This document shows, in pieces, positions 28,101 through 40,523 of a DNA stretch of 64,000 bases (position 1 is the first letter of the stretch; the number at the start of each line of letters is the position of its first letter). The DNA lies in contig JAXDDX010000013.1 in the NCBI GenBank assembly GCA_034670405.1, positions 2,610,001 through 2,674,000 on the forward strand. Reading direction: 5' to 3'. The DNA is from Hoplostethus atlanticus (taxonomy: Eukaryota; Chordata; Actinopteri; Trachichthyiformes; Trachichthyidae). The position numbers were made by a program, and so were the translations under genes. Under the pieces are notes generated by a model. That model saw nothing but the letters and a program-made list of their open reading frames with translations. It was not told the DNA's origin and ran no database searches.

Positions 28101-28972
28101 CACAGTAGTGTTGCTATGGCTGGTGTTGTTGCCTATGGCATGTAGGTTATGATGTGGTGGAGCCCAGCAGCGCTGATTATCCACCTCTGCTGCTTTTATT
28201 ACAGCAGGTTTAGACTACAGATATATGGGCCAATATTGGATTACATATTTATTGTAGAATTGATCAATACTACACTGGTTGGCTATGGGAGGACCTGAAC
28301 CTGACCTGATTCTATTGAGACAAGAGAGACAGATCAGATCAGATTCCACAAAATTATTACTACTTCAACTACTACTGTCACTGACTACTTCTCCTACTCC
28401 CTCTTCTTCTTCTACCCCCATCCAGGGTTTTAAATGAGTTTTAGTGTCCCATCATGGTCCAAATTCTGTTTCAGAGGCTTTTCCACCCTCACTGAACGCT
28501 GAATATTCTTATGTGTGTTTTTTATTTAAAATGTTTGGCATGAAAATGGTCAAATGTATCGGTACCATCCTTCAAACTATTATCAGTCAAACCCTAACAG
28601 AGGGCATCATAATACGGGGGTTATATTGCCATACATTTTGTTCCTTCAGGATCACACTTGAAGCTGCTGCTACTAGAGATATTCCAGGCTGGGAATAAAC
28701 TCAGATATTTTGGGCTGGGAATGCAGAACCTAAACACAACATGGCTGACTATTACTTGTCTGCGTTGTCTCTGAGCCATTGCTGTGTGCTTTGCTGTATT
28801 ACTGCGGTCTGTCCTTCACCCATTAACGTCTTCCGGCCTCCAGGTGCTGCTGACCATGGAGTCGGACACAGAGGAGGCTTCAGAGGGGGAAGTGGAGCCG
28901 GACGCTGGAGGACCAGTCCCCCATGTACAGTACTCAGGTGGACCCATGAAACCTAGCTGGGTGGTGGTGTAA
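16857..28972 (+). CDS. tmem110l: STIMATE/TMEM110-like multipass membrane protein, complete, 304 aa
   Basis: STIMATE proteins are ER membrane proteins at ER-plasma membrane junctions that promote STIM1 activation and store-operated calcium entry; I infer the same location here from homology. Eight coding exons join in frame: 16857-17046, 20502-20550, 20656-20751, 20844-20965, 21857-21969, 23640-23723, 23861-23992, 28844-28972 (915 nt). About five hydrophobic segments are visible near residues 46-64, 88-104, 113-137, 162-185 and 203-225. Family motifs include [28 protein letters not shown] and MFWVVD. The ATG has A at -3; a second ATG follows two codons later. The N-terminus is unlike human STIMATE. 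The C-terminal exon aligns to its acidic serine-rich tail but lacks the final lysine-rich stretch and ends in WVVV. Its place between sfmbt2 and itih5 suggests the paralogue called tmem110l in fish; the symbol is less certain than the family. Confidence 0.92.
17190..17570 (+). repeat. dispersed repeat, family 4, copy 2
   Basis: Contains AAAGGGCCACCCTAGG, AGTTTAACGTTGCCTTGCTT, TTTATTGAAATAAAATGCTG and AGAATTCGTAAAATGTC, parallel to 58145-58560. Confidence 0.45.
17966..18110 (+). mobile_element. hAT (Charlie-like) non-autonomous remnant
   Basis: Starts CAGTGGTTCTCAAAGTGGGG and contains AATCATAGG and TACAGTGTAGACAGTT, the reverse complements of words in the copy at 13818-13992. Confidence 0.6.
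21970..23639 (+). other. STIMATE-like gene intron 5
   Basis: The intron starts at donor GTAAGA and ends at acceptor TTTTCCAG (23632-23639). I recognise no exon, strong repeat or RNA gene in these 1.7 kb. Confidence 0.7.
24070..24355 (+). mobile_element. MITE-like repeat, family 1, with flanking duplication
   Basis: Begins CTAGGG and ends CCCTAG, with TCTCCA directly repeated on both sides (24064-24069 and 24356-24361), a probable target-site duplication. Internal words match the other copies (CAGGGTGGAAAAGCCTCTGA, AGCATTTAGACCATGGGACA). Confidence 0.7.
25051..25102. repeat. (CA)n microsatellite
   Basis: Nearly uninterrupted CA repeats in intron 7 of the STIMATE-like gene. Confidence 0.97.
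26456..26488. repeat. perfect 13-bp inverted repeat
   Basis: TTAAAACTGATCC (26456-26468) and GGATCAGTTTTAA (26476-26488) are exact reverse complements with a 7-nt loop. It lies in intron 7 of the STIMATE-like gene. Confidence 0.9.
28216..28598 (-). mobile_element. MITE-like repeat, family 1, reverse copy
   Basis: In reverse orientation it carries the family's words (TTTTAGTGTCCCATCATGGT, TTTCAGAGGCTTTTCCACCC) and a right terminus TATCAGTCAAACCCTAAC. Confidence 0.55.
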
Positions 28973-29840
28973 GCCCAGGTAATCTCCCTGTCCATCCACA
29001 AACCACACACACACACATACATGCCAAAAAAACACCCAAAAACTGTATCCTGAGGAATCTCTCACATTACAGGCTTAAATATCCACTTACTTGCAATGGA
29101 AAGGACAATTAAAGGATGCTACCTGTGAATGAAAGGAGGCGGGCAAATGGCCGTCAATCAAAATAGTGTTTGGAGAATTAGCAGCTCTTTACCTTTTACA
29201 CCTCGCTGCCTCTGCTTACTGTAAGAAAACATCAGAGTAACTACAGATGAAGGTATTTCATGCCGACTGAAACCCGCGGAGATAAATCTGTCTTCTCTCC
29301 ACGCTGGGAGTTTTTTTGGGAAGGGTGTTGATCTCCAAAGAATCGTTCACCCCCATATCATATTCCAAAGAGCAGCGAGAGAGTGAAGTGTGTGTTTAGT
29401 ATTTTACCTCGTCAAATGTAATTACTCTGAACCCCCCTAATTGGGGTATAATTACAGTCATTCCTGCTCGCCGAAGTTCCAAGCATTGTTGACGCACTTT
29501 CAGTCCGTCTAATTTGTAAAAACCACTGAGTTGTTGTTTTTGGCTGCCATACTCTGTGAGGCCAGCGGTCACCATGGTTTTACTCCTCTGTTTTTAAAGC
29601 GATGGTTTGTGTGTTGTTTTTCTTGTTATGGGGGAAAAAAAGGACCAGGTCATTACACGTTCCTAATTCTGCAATGATTTGTACATTTGTAAGACTTTCA
29701 GTGGGTGTTAGCTGTGTATTCTACTTAGATTGGCACATTTCTATTATTTATTCTCTTTAGATTTTATACGTGTTTGACTTAATTGATGTATTGCGGTCCA
29801 ATCTGTGGTAATGACATTGTAATGGGATTTTTTTTTATTG

Positions 29841-29846
29841 AATAAA
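29841..29846 (+). terminator. candidate proximal polyadenylation signal, STIMATE-like gene
   Basis: An AATAAA lies about 870 nt after the stop codon, following a T-rich run. It would give the shorter of two possible 3' UTRs. Confidence 0.4.
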
Positions 29847-30209
29847 GAAAAGTATTTTGAATGCCTTTTACAAACGTCATAGCCAAACTGCAGGAGAGAA
29901 ACAAACACTGAATTCAAGTAGGTCAGTGAAATATTGAATCAGTGTTTTCCAGCAGTTTCTTGGATATTTCTTTATTCTTTTGTATCTGTAATTAATCGTC
30001 TGCAACATTTCCGTTCAATTGTTTACATTTATGAGTGGAAAAGTCTTATTCCGACATATTCCGTCCATAACATTTTTATTTTGTATTCCAACGTATCGTG
30101 TATTTTTTTTACAATTTTTCTTGAATTCTGAACTGTGGCGTGTCAACAATTTTTAAAGTAAAGTGCCACGGTGCTTCTTAACGAATGTATTTCTTTACTT
30201 TGTACCATG

Positions 30210-30215
30210 AATAAA
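30210..30215 (+). terminator. candidate distal polyadenylation signal, STIMATE-like gene
   Basis: An AATAAA lies about 1.24 kb after the stop codon, followed by GT-rich sequence within 30 nt (TGTTTGGTGTTG), which suits a cleavage/polyadenylation site. Confidence 0.5.
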
Positions 30216-30539
30216 GATGAATGACACATGAACCACTGTTTGGTGTTGAATTCCTGTGGCGGCCGGGGCAAGGCAGCGCGATGACAGACAACTGAGCAGG
30301 ACCAGGCCAGAGCACACCTGTGTGGGCGGGGCAAGCAGCCCTGTGACCTCCAGCTGATGACAGGGTGGAAGGGGGAGGGGGGAGGCTGTGTGTATTTGTG
30401 TGTGTGTGTGTCTAGTGATTTGGTACTGGGACAGGGGGTTAGTTACCGGGGTTGGTCTCCGTGGTGACCAGGTGTGATCATCAGCCCAAGGTTGCCACGT
30501 TGAGGACATGTTGACATAGTTTACATATTAGCTGTTGAG

Positions 30540-30541
<2 letters not shown>

Positions 30542-30599
<58 letters not shown>
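30542..30599. repeat. (CA)n microsatellite between convergent 3' ends
   Basis: Uninterrupted CA repeats between the last exons of the STIMATE-like gene and itih5. Confidence 0.97.
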
Positions 30600-30602
<3 letters not shown>

Positions 30603-30673
30603 AATGTGTGCAGTAGTAAGGGGGTTTTGTGTATTGCCCTCAGGAAACTACCTGGAAAGGTGGATTTAAATGT

Positions 30674-30679
30674 TTTATT
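30674..30679 (-). terminator. candidate polyadenylation signal for itih5
   Basis: TTTATT on the plus strand is AATAAA on the minus strand, about 335 nt past the itih5 stop codon. It would give a short 3' UTR. Confidence 0.5.
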
Positions 30680-31014
30680 TACATTACAAAATTATTGTCG
30701 AAAATAATCAAATATAAAAACCTTATTACATTTCTATTAGAAATAGTAAAAAAATATGTTCAAGAGTATTGGTGGTGGTTATTCAGTTCAGGTGCACCTG
30801 AGGGTGGATGGGGGGGTGCAGTGTAACAAGACTGCTTTGGGTGGGAAAGAGATGAAGGTTTGAAGGTTGAAGGTGAAATTTTGAAGGTTTGGCGTTTGGA
30901 ATTGTTTTGGGAGTGATTTTTAGGGTTTAGATTTAGGTCAAACAAAGAGGTGGCGCAGCTTCAGTTGACGTCTGAAGGGCCGTCCCGTTCTCAGGTTCCT
31001 GACCGGCTGTCGTC

Positions 31015-34000
31015 TCAGGCTCCGTTGCTTCCATGTGGCCAATCCCCCGTGTGGAACATGTGTGACATCAAATAGTCCTCGTACTGTCCGTCTATCAGCT
31101 TGGCCGCGTTGTTCCTGGCGAACCAGCAGTCCACGCTCTGCGTCCCGCTGTAGATGCGCCTGGTCTTCCGGACCACCGGCACCGAGCGGTCCTTCACCTT
31201 CAGCACCGGCGTTGGTTTTATTTCTCTCTGAGCTGAGCTGTCGACCGGAAGCTCCGCCAGTCCCACGTCCTCGTACAGGAACTGACCTACAAGAACAATG
31301 AGAGTGAGGCAGGTTTCATTAAGCTGTTGAGTAAATCTTCACACACTGAACTGGAATGATTTGGACGATACTGACTGGCCAATATGTGATTTTTTAATAA
31401 AGGGCCAATAGCGGCACGATCTATCAGCAAACCAGTGTATCGGTCTAACCCTAGTCTTACTGAGCAGTGAAGAGCACAAGCCCCTGTTTACACCTACCCA
31501 GCAGGCCATGGCAGTTGTGGGACAGCCCCTTGCTGTTGGAGATGTAGAAACCCAGATGGTCTCTTTGATAGGGGGCTGGATTCTTGTAATGGTGCACCAG
31601 GATCACAAAGCTGATGGTCCCCCCTATGGTCACAGTCACGTTGGACTTGCCCACGATTGCCACGGACAATGCGCCGCTGTCCACGGCGACGGTGGAGTCG
31701 CAGGGCAGGACCATGCGGTCCCGTCCATCCAGAATGACTTTCTTAGGGGTCACCTCGATGTAGGCCCGCTTGGGCCGGTCCACTACGATGATGATGGTGC
31801 TGAAGTAGGTACGCTGCTGCTTGTGGCTGCCCGGCGGAGCTGGCGCACCAATTAGCTTACCGTTCACCGTCACTCCTGGAGACACGTACAACACAGATTA
31901 CTATAATAGTAATAATACGTATAATGGGTTACTATGGTTTCTAATCCCACACAAAGCCAAACCAAGTGCTCACTGTTGGGATCATCATTTCTCTCTCCCT
32001 GTATCAGTAGTACCCTACTACTCAGTCAAAGAGAGCAGCTGGCGGCTACATCTTTTTATACTGTTTTACTGTCGACAGGAATATTCTGTTAAATGGTTTG
32101 TTCATGGCAACAGGGATACTCAAACGCAGGGTATCAAAGGTTCATGTAAGCAGCGTAGCCCAAACAAGAATTGGCCCAATTGCCAGGATACTCTGAATGG
32201 AGAAGTAGCCAGTGTCTTACCGGAGTACTTGTGGTCAGAGACCAGGCGAAGGATGTGTCCGGGCTCTCCATTGATGTTGAAACACACTGTCAGTTTACTG
32301 AGGGGGAACTCCACCACAAAGTGGGGGTCACCGTCCGCTGAAGCAGAGAAGGGATGGAAGGGCATGTGAGAGGGAGCATCACAATGACACCAGAAAGACT
32401 TTAGATGTGCATCTTTTAAGCAAAATGTCTCATTACAGAATGAGCAGATCAGTCTGTTGAAGAAGCTTTGGGTGCTTTTGGGGTTGATTTTTGTGGATTG
32501 TCTGTTGGTCTGATAGGACTGTATTGGAAGGCCAAACCCAGGCAAGCAAGACGTGAGTAGCTCTATAGTGAAGCAATTGACGAGAATCGATCGGTACGAT
32601 GGAAAATAATTGGAAAATAGGGTCCAAATGAAAAATGGGTGGGTTTTGAGCTCCAATATAAATCCTAACTCTCTACTCTCAAAAAGTCAAATTATCCATT
32701 GTGAAGTGACAAAGTAAGGCAAAAGCAGAACAGTAATGTTTAATTTGGCAACAGTGTCTGGTTTTTAAAGGCCTTCATAGCTCTGTATAAGAGAGTGTCC
32801 TGTATGTATGCTCCATCAGATAGCATACATCCTTGGAGTTTCCTCTGGCCTGTGAGAACTAGCTGAGATGAATAGAGGAGAGATGAGATGAGATGAGAGA
32901 TGAGAGAGAAACAGTAATGACAGGGTCATTAGCCCTTGCTAACTGCCTCCGATGGCATCCCTCTCTTTACCATAACACACAAGCATCCATGTCTTTAGTC
33001 TCCGTAACACTATCCCATTCGCTGGCTGTGTGTGTGCTCGCGAACACGCACTTGCATGTTTAAAGTGCCACCTAGACCCAGTGTTGGTATTTCAATTAGA
33101 CCCTGTGGGTTCTCTCCTCTTCCTAGGTCATGTTCAGAGGCATCTCTTAACCCCTCGCTGCCTGTGTGATCATTGCCGGCTGTCTGACGAACATCCAAAT
33201 TACAGGCCGCCCACACAGAGAGCGCAGAGAGAGAGTCTACTGTACATGTCCCCTCTTCTGTCTTTCAAGTCCTCCTATGGAGCCTCGTAACCACCACGTA
33301 CCACAAGGGAAACAGGCACAGCTCGAGGCTCAGAGACTGTATTTGAGCTTCCAAGACAAACAGGCTGAGAAAAAAGTACAAAAGAGAGAAAGAGAGAGTG
33401 AAATCACCTGATGTTTTGGTGATGGTGATGGATTTCTTGGCTTGCCTCCTCTCAACTTTACCTACAAAGAAAAATAATATTCATCTCCTATGATGAGTTA
33501 TTAGCTTCATGGGTTTGAATCACTTCTGACAAGCAGGTTTAATACTTGTTTAGTTGGTGGTTTCCCTGTACAGTAACAGAAGCTAAACGTTTCAATAGAG
33601 AACACTGTGACAGCCTCACCCATCGTCTTGCTATGAGTGTAGCCCTGGCTGCCTGGCTTCTTCCCGCCCAGGCTTTGGACCGCGTCTTCCTCCGTGTCAT
33701 CCGGCAGCTCATTGACCGAGGAGGCGGCCGAAGAGGTGGCCGACGAGGCGGCTGAAGAGGCGGCCTTGTCGGCGCCTGGGGCAAGTGTGGGTGCCGGGGC
33801 CATGGTGCCGTCGGCCAGGACCTGAGGCTTCTCCACCACCAGGCTGGTGAGAGGGGTGAGGAAGTGGTAGGCCAGGGACAGGTTGGTGGCCTGCTGGGTG
33901 TGGCCTTCCCTCTCCTTGCTGGTTTGACTGCGCAGCCGCGACCGCAGCCCGTCCTTGACGCTCAGGAAACCCCAGACACGCTCGACAAAGTCCTCTGCCA

Positions 34001-35297
34001 CCGAGCCCAGAGTAACCCCAGACCCCTGCGTGTTGCCCGACCCTGGAGCCTTGGCCCCGGCCGCTGCCGCCGCCGCCACCGCTTTCACCTGCTTCTCTGT
34101 CTCCACCTGCCGTTGCCGCAGCGGCACGTCGGTCTCCAGGACGATGCTCTTGTCGCTGTTGCTGGCGGTAACCTGGACGTGGAGGGACTCGGCGCTCTGG
34201 TTGGTCAGCTTGCCGGCGATGACGATCTCAGAGCCGTTGAAGTAGTTGGTGAAGAGGTGCTGGGTGACGTACCGGACCGAGTCCTCTGTGTAGTTGATCC
34301 TGATGTCGGACAGCAAGGGGGTCCCTATCTCATCGTAGAACCTAAAGAGAAAAAAGTAAACACCTTGGATTATTCATTTACTTTCCCAGATGGACGGGAT
34401 TCAAACCAGCAAACCTCCTGCCATCAACCCATGTCTCTAACCTCGGGGCTACCACTGCCCCACTTCAGAGTTTGTGCACACGTTCATTGAGGCGGATGCG
34501 AAGATGCGTGGCTGTGTAAGAAGGATGTTGATTTTGAAGGAGTGTGTGTGTGTGTGTGCACGAGTCCTCCATCCTGTCCCTTGGGTGTTAGGGTGCAGTA
34601 AACCTCGTCACCTCTTTACCGGCGTGTTTGCTCAAGCGGGACCGGGGCTATTATCTGTTAACCCCACACACATACTCAGACACGGGTTTCACAACACGCA
34701 CACATTCCTCCACCGCTGAACAAACACCTTGTGTGTCCGTGTGGAAAAGCAGGAAAGCAAAAAAAAAAGTGTGTGTGCGCGAAAGAAAGAGAGCGACTGT
34801 TTTAGTCTCCCGCCTTCGCTTGTCGGGGTTGATTAAAGAGGTCTGTTGTCAGCACCGTCACATTTGCTGTCGTCTTTCCCTCGTAGCGTGATGAGAGACG
34901 GGGGGACGTGGAGAGAAGGGAGGGATTAAGGAGAGCTAATTGCTTAATAAGAGGTGGATTGTACACATGAGGGGAAAAAACAACAGGCCGGACATGAATT
35001 ACTCATTTAAAGTAATAATCTGTGACATTTTCTTACAAATAAAGGTAAAAGGTAAAGGTAAATTCAACCTGTGTCCAGTTCAGGAAAGCTTTTCCAGTTG
35101 CGGTTCTAAACCGTACTGGCGTACAGGAAGTGAGGCGTTTTACGTTTCCGGTTTGTTTGTTAGAACTGGGTAGTTAGCATGAGCAGCAATAGCCACCGTG
35201 GTTGAACAGACAAAGAAAGAAGAGTTAGAAGGAAGATAACATTTTTTTGTGATGGAAAGAATGAGTCAGAAAATTCGATATCAGAAGGGGGAATGAA

Positions 35298-35360
<63 letters not shown>

Positions 35361-37623
35361 TACCCTTTGAGCATGGCACTCGCGTCGGCATCCTCGCGGA
35401 TGCGTCTCATCATCCCACAGTTTTCCAGAGCCATGCGCTCCAGCAGCCGGTAGTCCACGTCATTCCCAATCCCGATGGTGAAAATGCAGAACTTCTCCTG
35501 CACGGCTGACCGGGTGTTCCCCAGGATTGCCGGGGACCGGATCTCCCCCACCGTCGGCCGCCCGTCTGTTAGGAAAATGATGAGGGACACGCTGTTCTGG
35601 GCGGCGTCGGGGCCGGAGAGGTACTCGCTCAGCAGCGTGGAGCCAGTCCGGATGGCACCGTCGATGTTCGTACCTGCAGGGGAGGGGCATCATGGGAGAT
35701 TGTTGCTCAGATGAAAATGCCAAGGACGTTGAAATACAGTGGGTGGAAAAGTAAAACCTTCTAGTTTTCATTGCCTTGAGGCCTGAAATGAAAACCCATT
35801 CAACAAGACATTTTTCACTTTCATTTGGACATTAACCAGTAGGGTTAGACCGATATGGGCCGATACCAGTATTTTGGGTTGAAGCTGCCAATAGTCAATT
35901 CTGTCGGCCAGTATTGAATTGAAGTATTCAGTGTTTCCCCTAAAACTGAATTCTTGTCAGGGTGGAAAATCCTCTGAAACAGCATTTAGACCATGTGACA
36001 CTTAAAAGGATAAAAGTAATACAAATATTTTCATGCTTCCTGATCAAGACGTGTCATTAGGTGGCATCCTGTTGGCTCACTCACCCTCACACCTTCCATT
36101 TTCTTATTAGATCAGTGGAAGGAAGTATATCAGACAACATACAAGGCAAACGATTGGAAACAAAAACGGGAACATGATATGAGATTAGTGGACATACAAA
36201 TTATTCCAATTGGCTCCAGGCGAGTCTCTCACCTCCAGTGGGCACAAGCGTGAAAATAAACTTCTTGGCGTCTCGGATGTTAAGCGGCGTCACGGGTACC
36301 AGTCGGTTCGGCTGCCACACCTTGATCTTACTGGAGAAGCTGATGAAGTTGAAGTGATCGCCAGGACGCAGATCCCTCAGAATGGTGAACAGAGCATCTT
36401 TAGTCTGAGAGAGAGAGAGAGCGAGAGAGAGAGAGTGAGAGAGAGTCGAACACTATTCCAAAACACTATATATACAAGCAAGAGACCTTAGAGAGTGCCT
36501 CAGTTGGGTTTCTGGGTGTGGAGGCATTGGTGAAGGCTCTCTTTGGTTTGGGGTTGAAAAAGAAACAGTTCCAAGGCTCTTCAAACAATTTAAAGAGCCT
36601 TGGATTTAAGATATAATCCCATTGGTTTCATCTGGTGTCGCTGTTCAAATATTGGAAGGAAACTCTCAATTTGTAGCTATAATCCTTAAAAGTTGCATGC
36701 CTGTTGTGTTGAGTTTCTTACCGCAAACAAGTCTCAAGAGAAACAGACGCTGGACACACAACTCAGTAACACCACAGTCATGGTTTCTACTGCGTCGTGT
36801 CCATGGTTATTGTATTATAATGCTGGCGCTGTAATGGTTGGACGCAAAATGCACATGTCGTCAATCCAGCCCAGCCCTCTGACCAGCTGCGATACTCCTC
36901 AACTTTGATGACTTCAGAGATTACACACACACACACGCACACACACACACACACACTCCACCCAGCACCCATACAGCCCTGGATGTTGGTGTCAGTAGAT
37001 ATGGTTAAAAATACAGTCAAACATGTAAAGAAAGCTAGTTTATCGTAATCCTTCAGGTAATTATAGCTAAAATTAAAGTTACATTTTTTGTTGTTTGTTT
37101 AAAACCTTGAAAAACCTTCATGTATTTTTGAGTTTATCCAATGGATTTTGAATGGGTTTCATACATGCAATGGTCGTAAAATATTATCAAAACATTTAAA
37201 AAAATCATTAAATTGGCATTACAAGGTTTTCATGTGACAAAACCGCCACATTCATTTGTATGCTCACATGCAAGTACACACACATAGACACTAGTGCTCT
37301 GTCCTGCAACTGTAATCTGCAGCCATGCGTGTGTGTGATAGAGTGTGATAGAGTGTATATGTGTGTGTGTGTGTGTGTGCGTGGGATACCAGATGCCTAT
37401 ATGGGCTGTATACAGCGAAGGTCAGAACCACAGATTGACCTACACTGAAACCCTCTATTGTGGAGCCACATCAAAACACACTTGTTGTTCTGTTCCCGTG
37501 GACCGCTGGGGGCTGGCGCTGGGCGGGGGGACGGATCAAGGGGTCGAGACTGCTGTCTAGAAAGTTCCATTACCCCATAGACACTGACCTCCTCCCTCAC
37601 AGCAAGGCCTTGTATGTTCCCAC

Positions 37624-37658
<35 letters not shown>

Positions 37659-40479
37659 CAATCTGTTTTTCAGTTTTGCTCTCTTCGCTCTGCTGGGATG
37701 TGCTGTATGGCAGCTGCTGCAGGGTTCAGATACGTATCTGACCGAGGGGATTATCGGGCTATTGCAGACGGAGGAAAAGATCTGATATTGGTATTCCGGT
37801 GTGGGAGTGAGGAGGCGGGGTGTCGTGTTCACTGTCCGGTACATTCGTTGAAATTCTCCTGGAAAAATAGTTTGAACTGCTTTGCATAGAGAACCTAAAG
37901 CAAAATCCATCCGATTTACCCACATTGACACTGAGGAAACATCAGATTGATCCTATCTATGGTATTTGTGACCTTAAATCTGCACTTTTTATGTAACAAA
38001 AAGTCTAAATGACAAATTGGAGCTGCAACAGAGGAGAGCGTCCCATCCCCACCATTTGAGAGGCCATAGATTCACACTATTTGCCCAAATTAAAATCTGG
38101 TGTCAGGGAAAAGTGACCAATTTTTGGGGATTTCTGAGTAATGAAGTCCTTCAAACTTTGAAAGAAATCAAAATTCTGGTGCAGCTTTAACTTGCCAGTG
38201 GCTGTTTGTGTTTCCAGTGAGTGCGCTTTTTTTTTTTTTACCTGTCTGATCTTAGTCCCCAGCATGGAGGCGCTGGTGTCAATCACAAACACCACGTTCT
38301 TGGGCACAACAGGCAGGTCTTTGGGAGCAAAGTAGTGGACGAAGTGGCCATTCAAAACCTGGGGAAGAAAGGGGTATAAACAGCAGGCTGAGAGAGACGT
38401 TGTGGTCGCTTTGTTTGACTGGCAAAACATATGATTGTTCAGGAGACAGAGTTTGGCTGCAGAGCGAGGGCGGTGGCAGTAATCCAGAGCAATGAATTAC
38501 TAACAGGTGGGTGGAAGTGTGTGTGTGTGTGTAGAGAGGAAGGGGGACTTCATTCTGTTTTACCCATGCTATTTTACACAGTCTGGTTTTGTTTAGGCTG
38601 GGAAGTGAGCTGTCACGTGTGGACAGACTGTGGTCGTGAATATAATGGTATTATTTACAGAACATTCATATAATATACAAATGCGGCCTGACTTTTCTAC
38701 AGCTTTTGCCTTCTCGATAATTGTTCTGGCTCGGTTGCATGTCTGCATGTTTATATATATGAAAGGAAGGTTACTATACAACCAAGTGCTAAAAATATGC
38801 ACTGAAAATTGTGTAACAATCCTCAATCAAATAAAAGAAAATAATAAAAGTAATAATAAAATGGAAAAAGAGCAGACAATGATTTTACAGCATTTTCGTG
38901 TTAGTTCGCCTACCAATGTTAAGCGAGCCTGAATAAAAGAATAAAATCCATCTTGATGAACATGAGTGATATAAAGTACCTTAGTGAATATATTTAAGGA
39001 GGACTCTGTAGTGAATGAAAATATAATTGTGTTTTCCGCCAAATACACCTGCTCACACCAAACATTTATACCAAAATGTATTAATTATTCTTTTTCTCCA
39101 GTGATGCTTTTATTTTGAAGGCAGGTATTGATCTAACAGTCTCTGGCTGGTTTGAGGGAGCTGCTTCTCCTCTCCTCAACACTCAACACTACCTGACACC
39201 TTCTGATACCGCTGGTGTGATTCTGATACTATCGTTGCACCTCTACTACTATACGTATTTGTCACATGTGCTCTAACCTGTATGTCTCCGATCCCCATCT
39301 CTCTCTCTACGTCGTAGCGGATCACAAAGTCTCCCAGGATGCCGTTGGTGGTGATCTTGGCCTGTTGGACAATGTTGGGGCTGAAGGTGATCTTGCAGAA
39401 GTTGTTGTTGGTTTGTTTGATCACGGTGGTGGCAGGAGGCCCAGGCTTGGCTGGAGGACAAAGTGGGTGCAAGTGGGTTTGTGTTTTAATTGGCCCAAGA
39501 AAAGGAGTTGAGATCACCACACTGTTATGTATCCTAAACAGATCCCAACTGGTGGCGGTACTCACTCAAATAATACACAAGTTAGACTTTGAACGGAAAG
39601 AGTGAATACTGTCAACATTTCACATTAAGATAAAAAATCAAGACTTATATGAAAATATGAGAATATGAACCCTATGACCCTACCTGGTGTCTTGGGTGCG
39701 TTAGGCCCAGAATGCCCGACGGCGGCGCCACTGTAGCTCTTGCCGTTGCGAAGCGGCAGCACCTCGAGGTGCGTGATGGGCGAGTGGTCGACGATGATGA
39801 CGTCCAGGCTGAGGCGGCTGACCAGCTGCAGCGGCCTCAGGCTGATCGCGTGCTCATAGCGTCCCAGGCGGCGCTGGAGGAGCTCCTCATAGGTCAGCAA
39901 GAAGAAGGCCCGGTTGCGACCCGGGATACTGACCGCCATCCTGAACACCTCCACCTCTGACTCAGCGCTGGGGAGGAGAGAGAGGGAGGGTGAGAGAGAG
40001 CAGCTGGAAGGAAACTGGCCACTCTCACTTTCATGCCAAGTATGCATCAGTTTAGTATTGTTATTACTATTATTATCATCCTGGAGAGTTTTAGTGTCCC
40101 GTGGTCTGAATGATGTTTCAGAGGCTTTTCCACCCTGACAAGAATAAAAGTCTGAGGGAAACACTGAATCCTTATTTATTTATTTATTTGGCATGAAAAT
40201 GGAACATTTCTAAGATATTAAATGTCAGCACAAGATATCAGCTACAGCTATTGTTTTTTTTATGTTTGTCAAATGCTGCATTCTTAGCCAGCTCTCCCCT
40301 TAAATCTCAGCGGGACCGACCCGGTTGAAGAAAAGGTTAAATAAAGAAGCAGGAGCTGTAAACGGGAACGAAAACACAAAGCAGAGAAAAAGAGAGAAAT
40401 TGGGCAATTAGGGAGGAGAGAGAGGAGGTGGAGTGGCGAATTGAACAGTCCAAGTGGTGAAGTCAGGAATATGGATTGT

Positions 40480-40523
<44 letters not shown>

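Larger units (their letters stand above)
23993..28843 (+). other. STIMATE-like gene intron 7
   Basis: This is the largest intron of the gene (4.85 kb). It contains a MITE-like element with flanking duplications (24070-24355), a (CA)n array (25051-25102), a 13-bp perfect inverted repeat (26456-26488) and a reverse-oriented MITE-like copy (28216-28598). No exon is recognised. Confidence 0.65.
28973..30673 (+). other. 3' UTR of the STIMATE-like gene and convergent intergenic space to itih5
   Basis: The probable 3' UTR runs to about 30235. A (CA)n microsatellite (30542-30599) then separates it from the 3' end of itih5 on the other strand. An inverted pair TGTAATTA / TAATTACA flanks C and G runs at about 29416-29456. 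No other gene is seen. Confidence 0.55.

Noticed and set aside
30542..30599. Possible CRISPR-like or tandem array
   Set aside because: Plain dinucleotide repeat in a vertebrate genome, without spacers.
28973..31014. Possible mustn1 gene, expected beside STIMATE by analogy with human 3p21
   Set aside because: No exon with the small basic MUSTN1 sequence is recognisable on either strand.
32120..32656. 178-codon minus-strand frame taken as one gene
   Set aside because: Only 32337-32221 is real coding sequence (itih5 exon 12); the rest is intron read through, with clear splice signals at both sides.
33864..34490. 208-codon open frame on the plus strand
   Set aside because: Antisense shadow of the large GC-rich itih5 exon 10.
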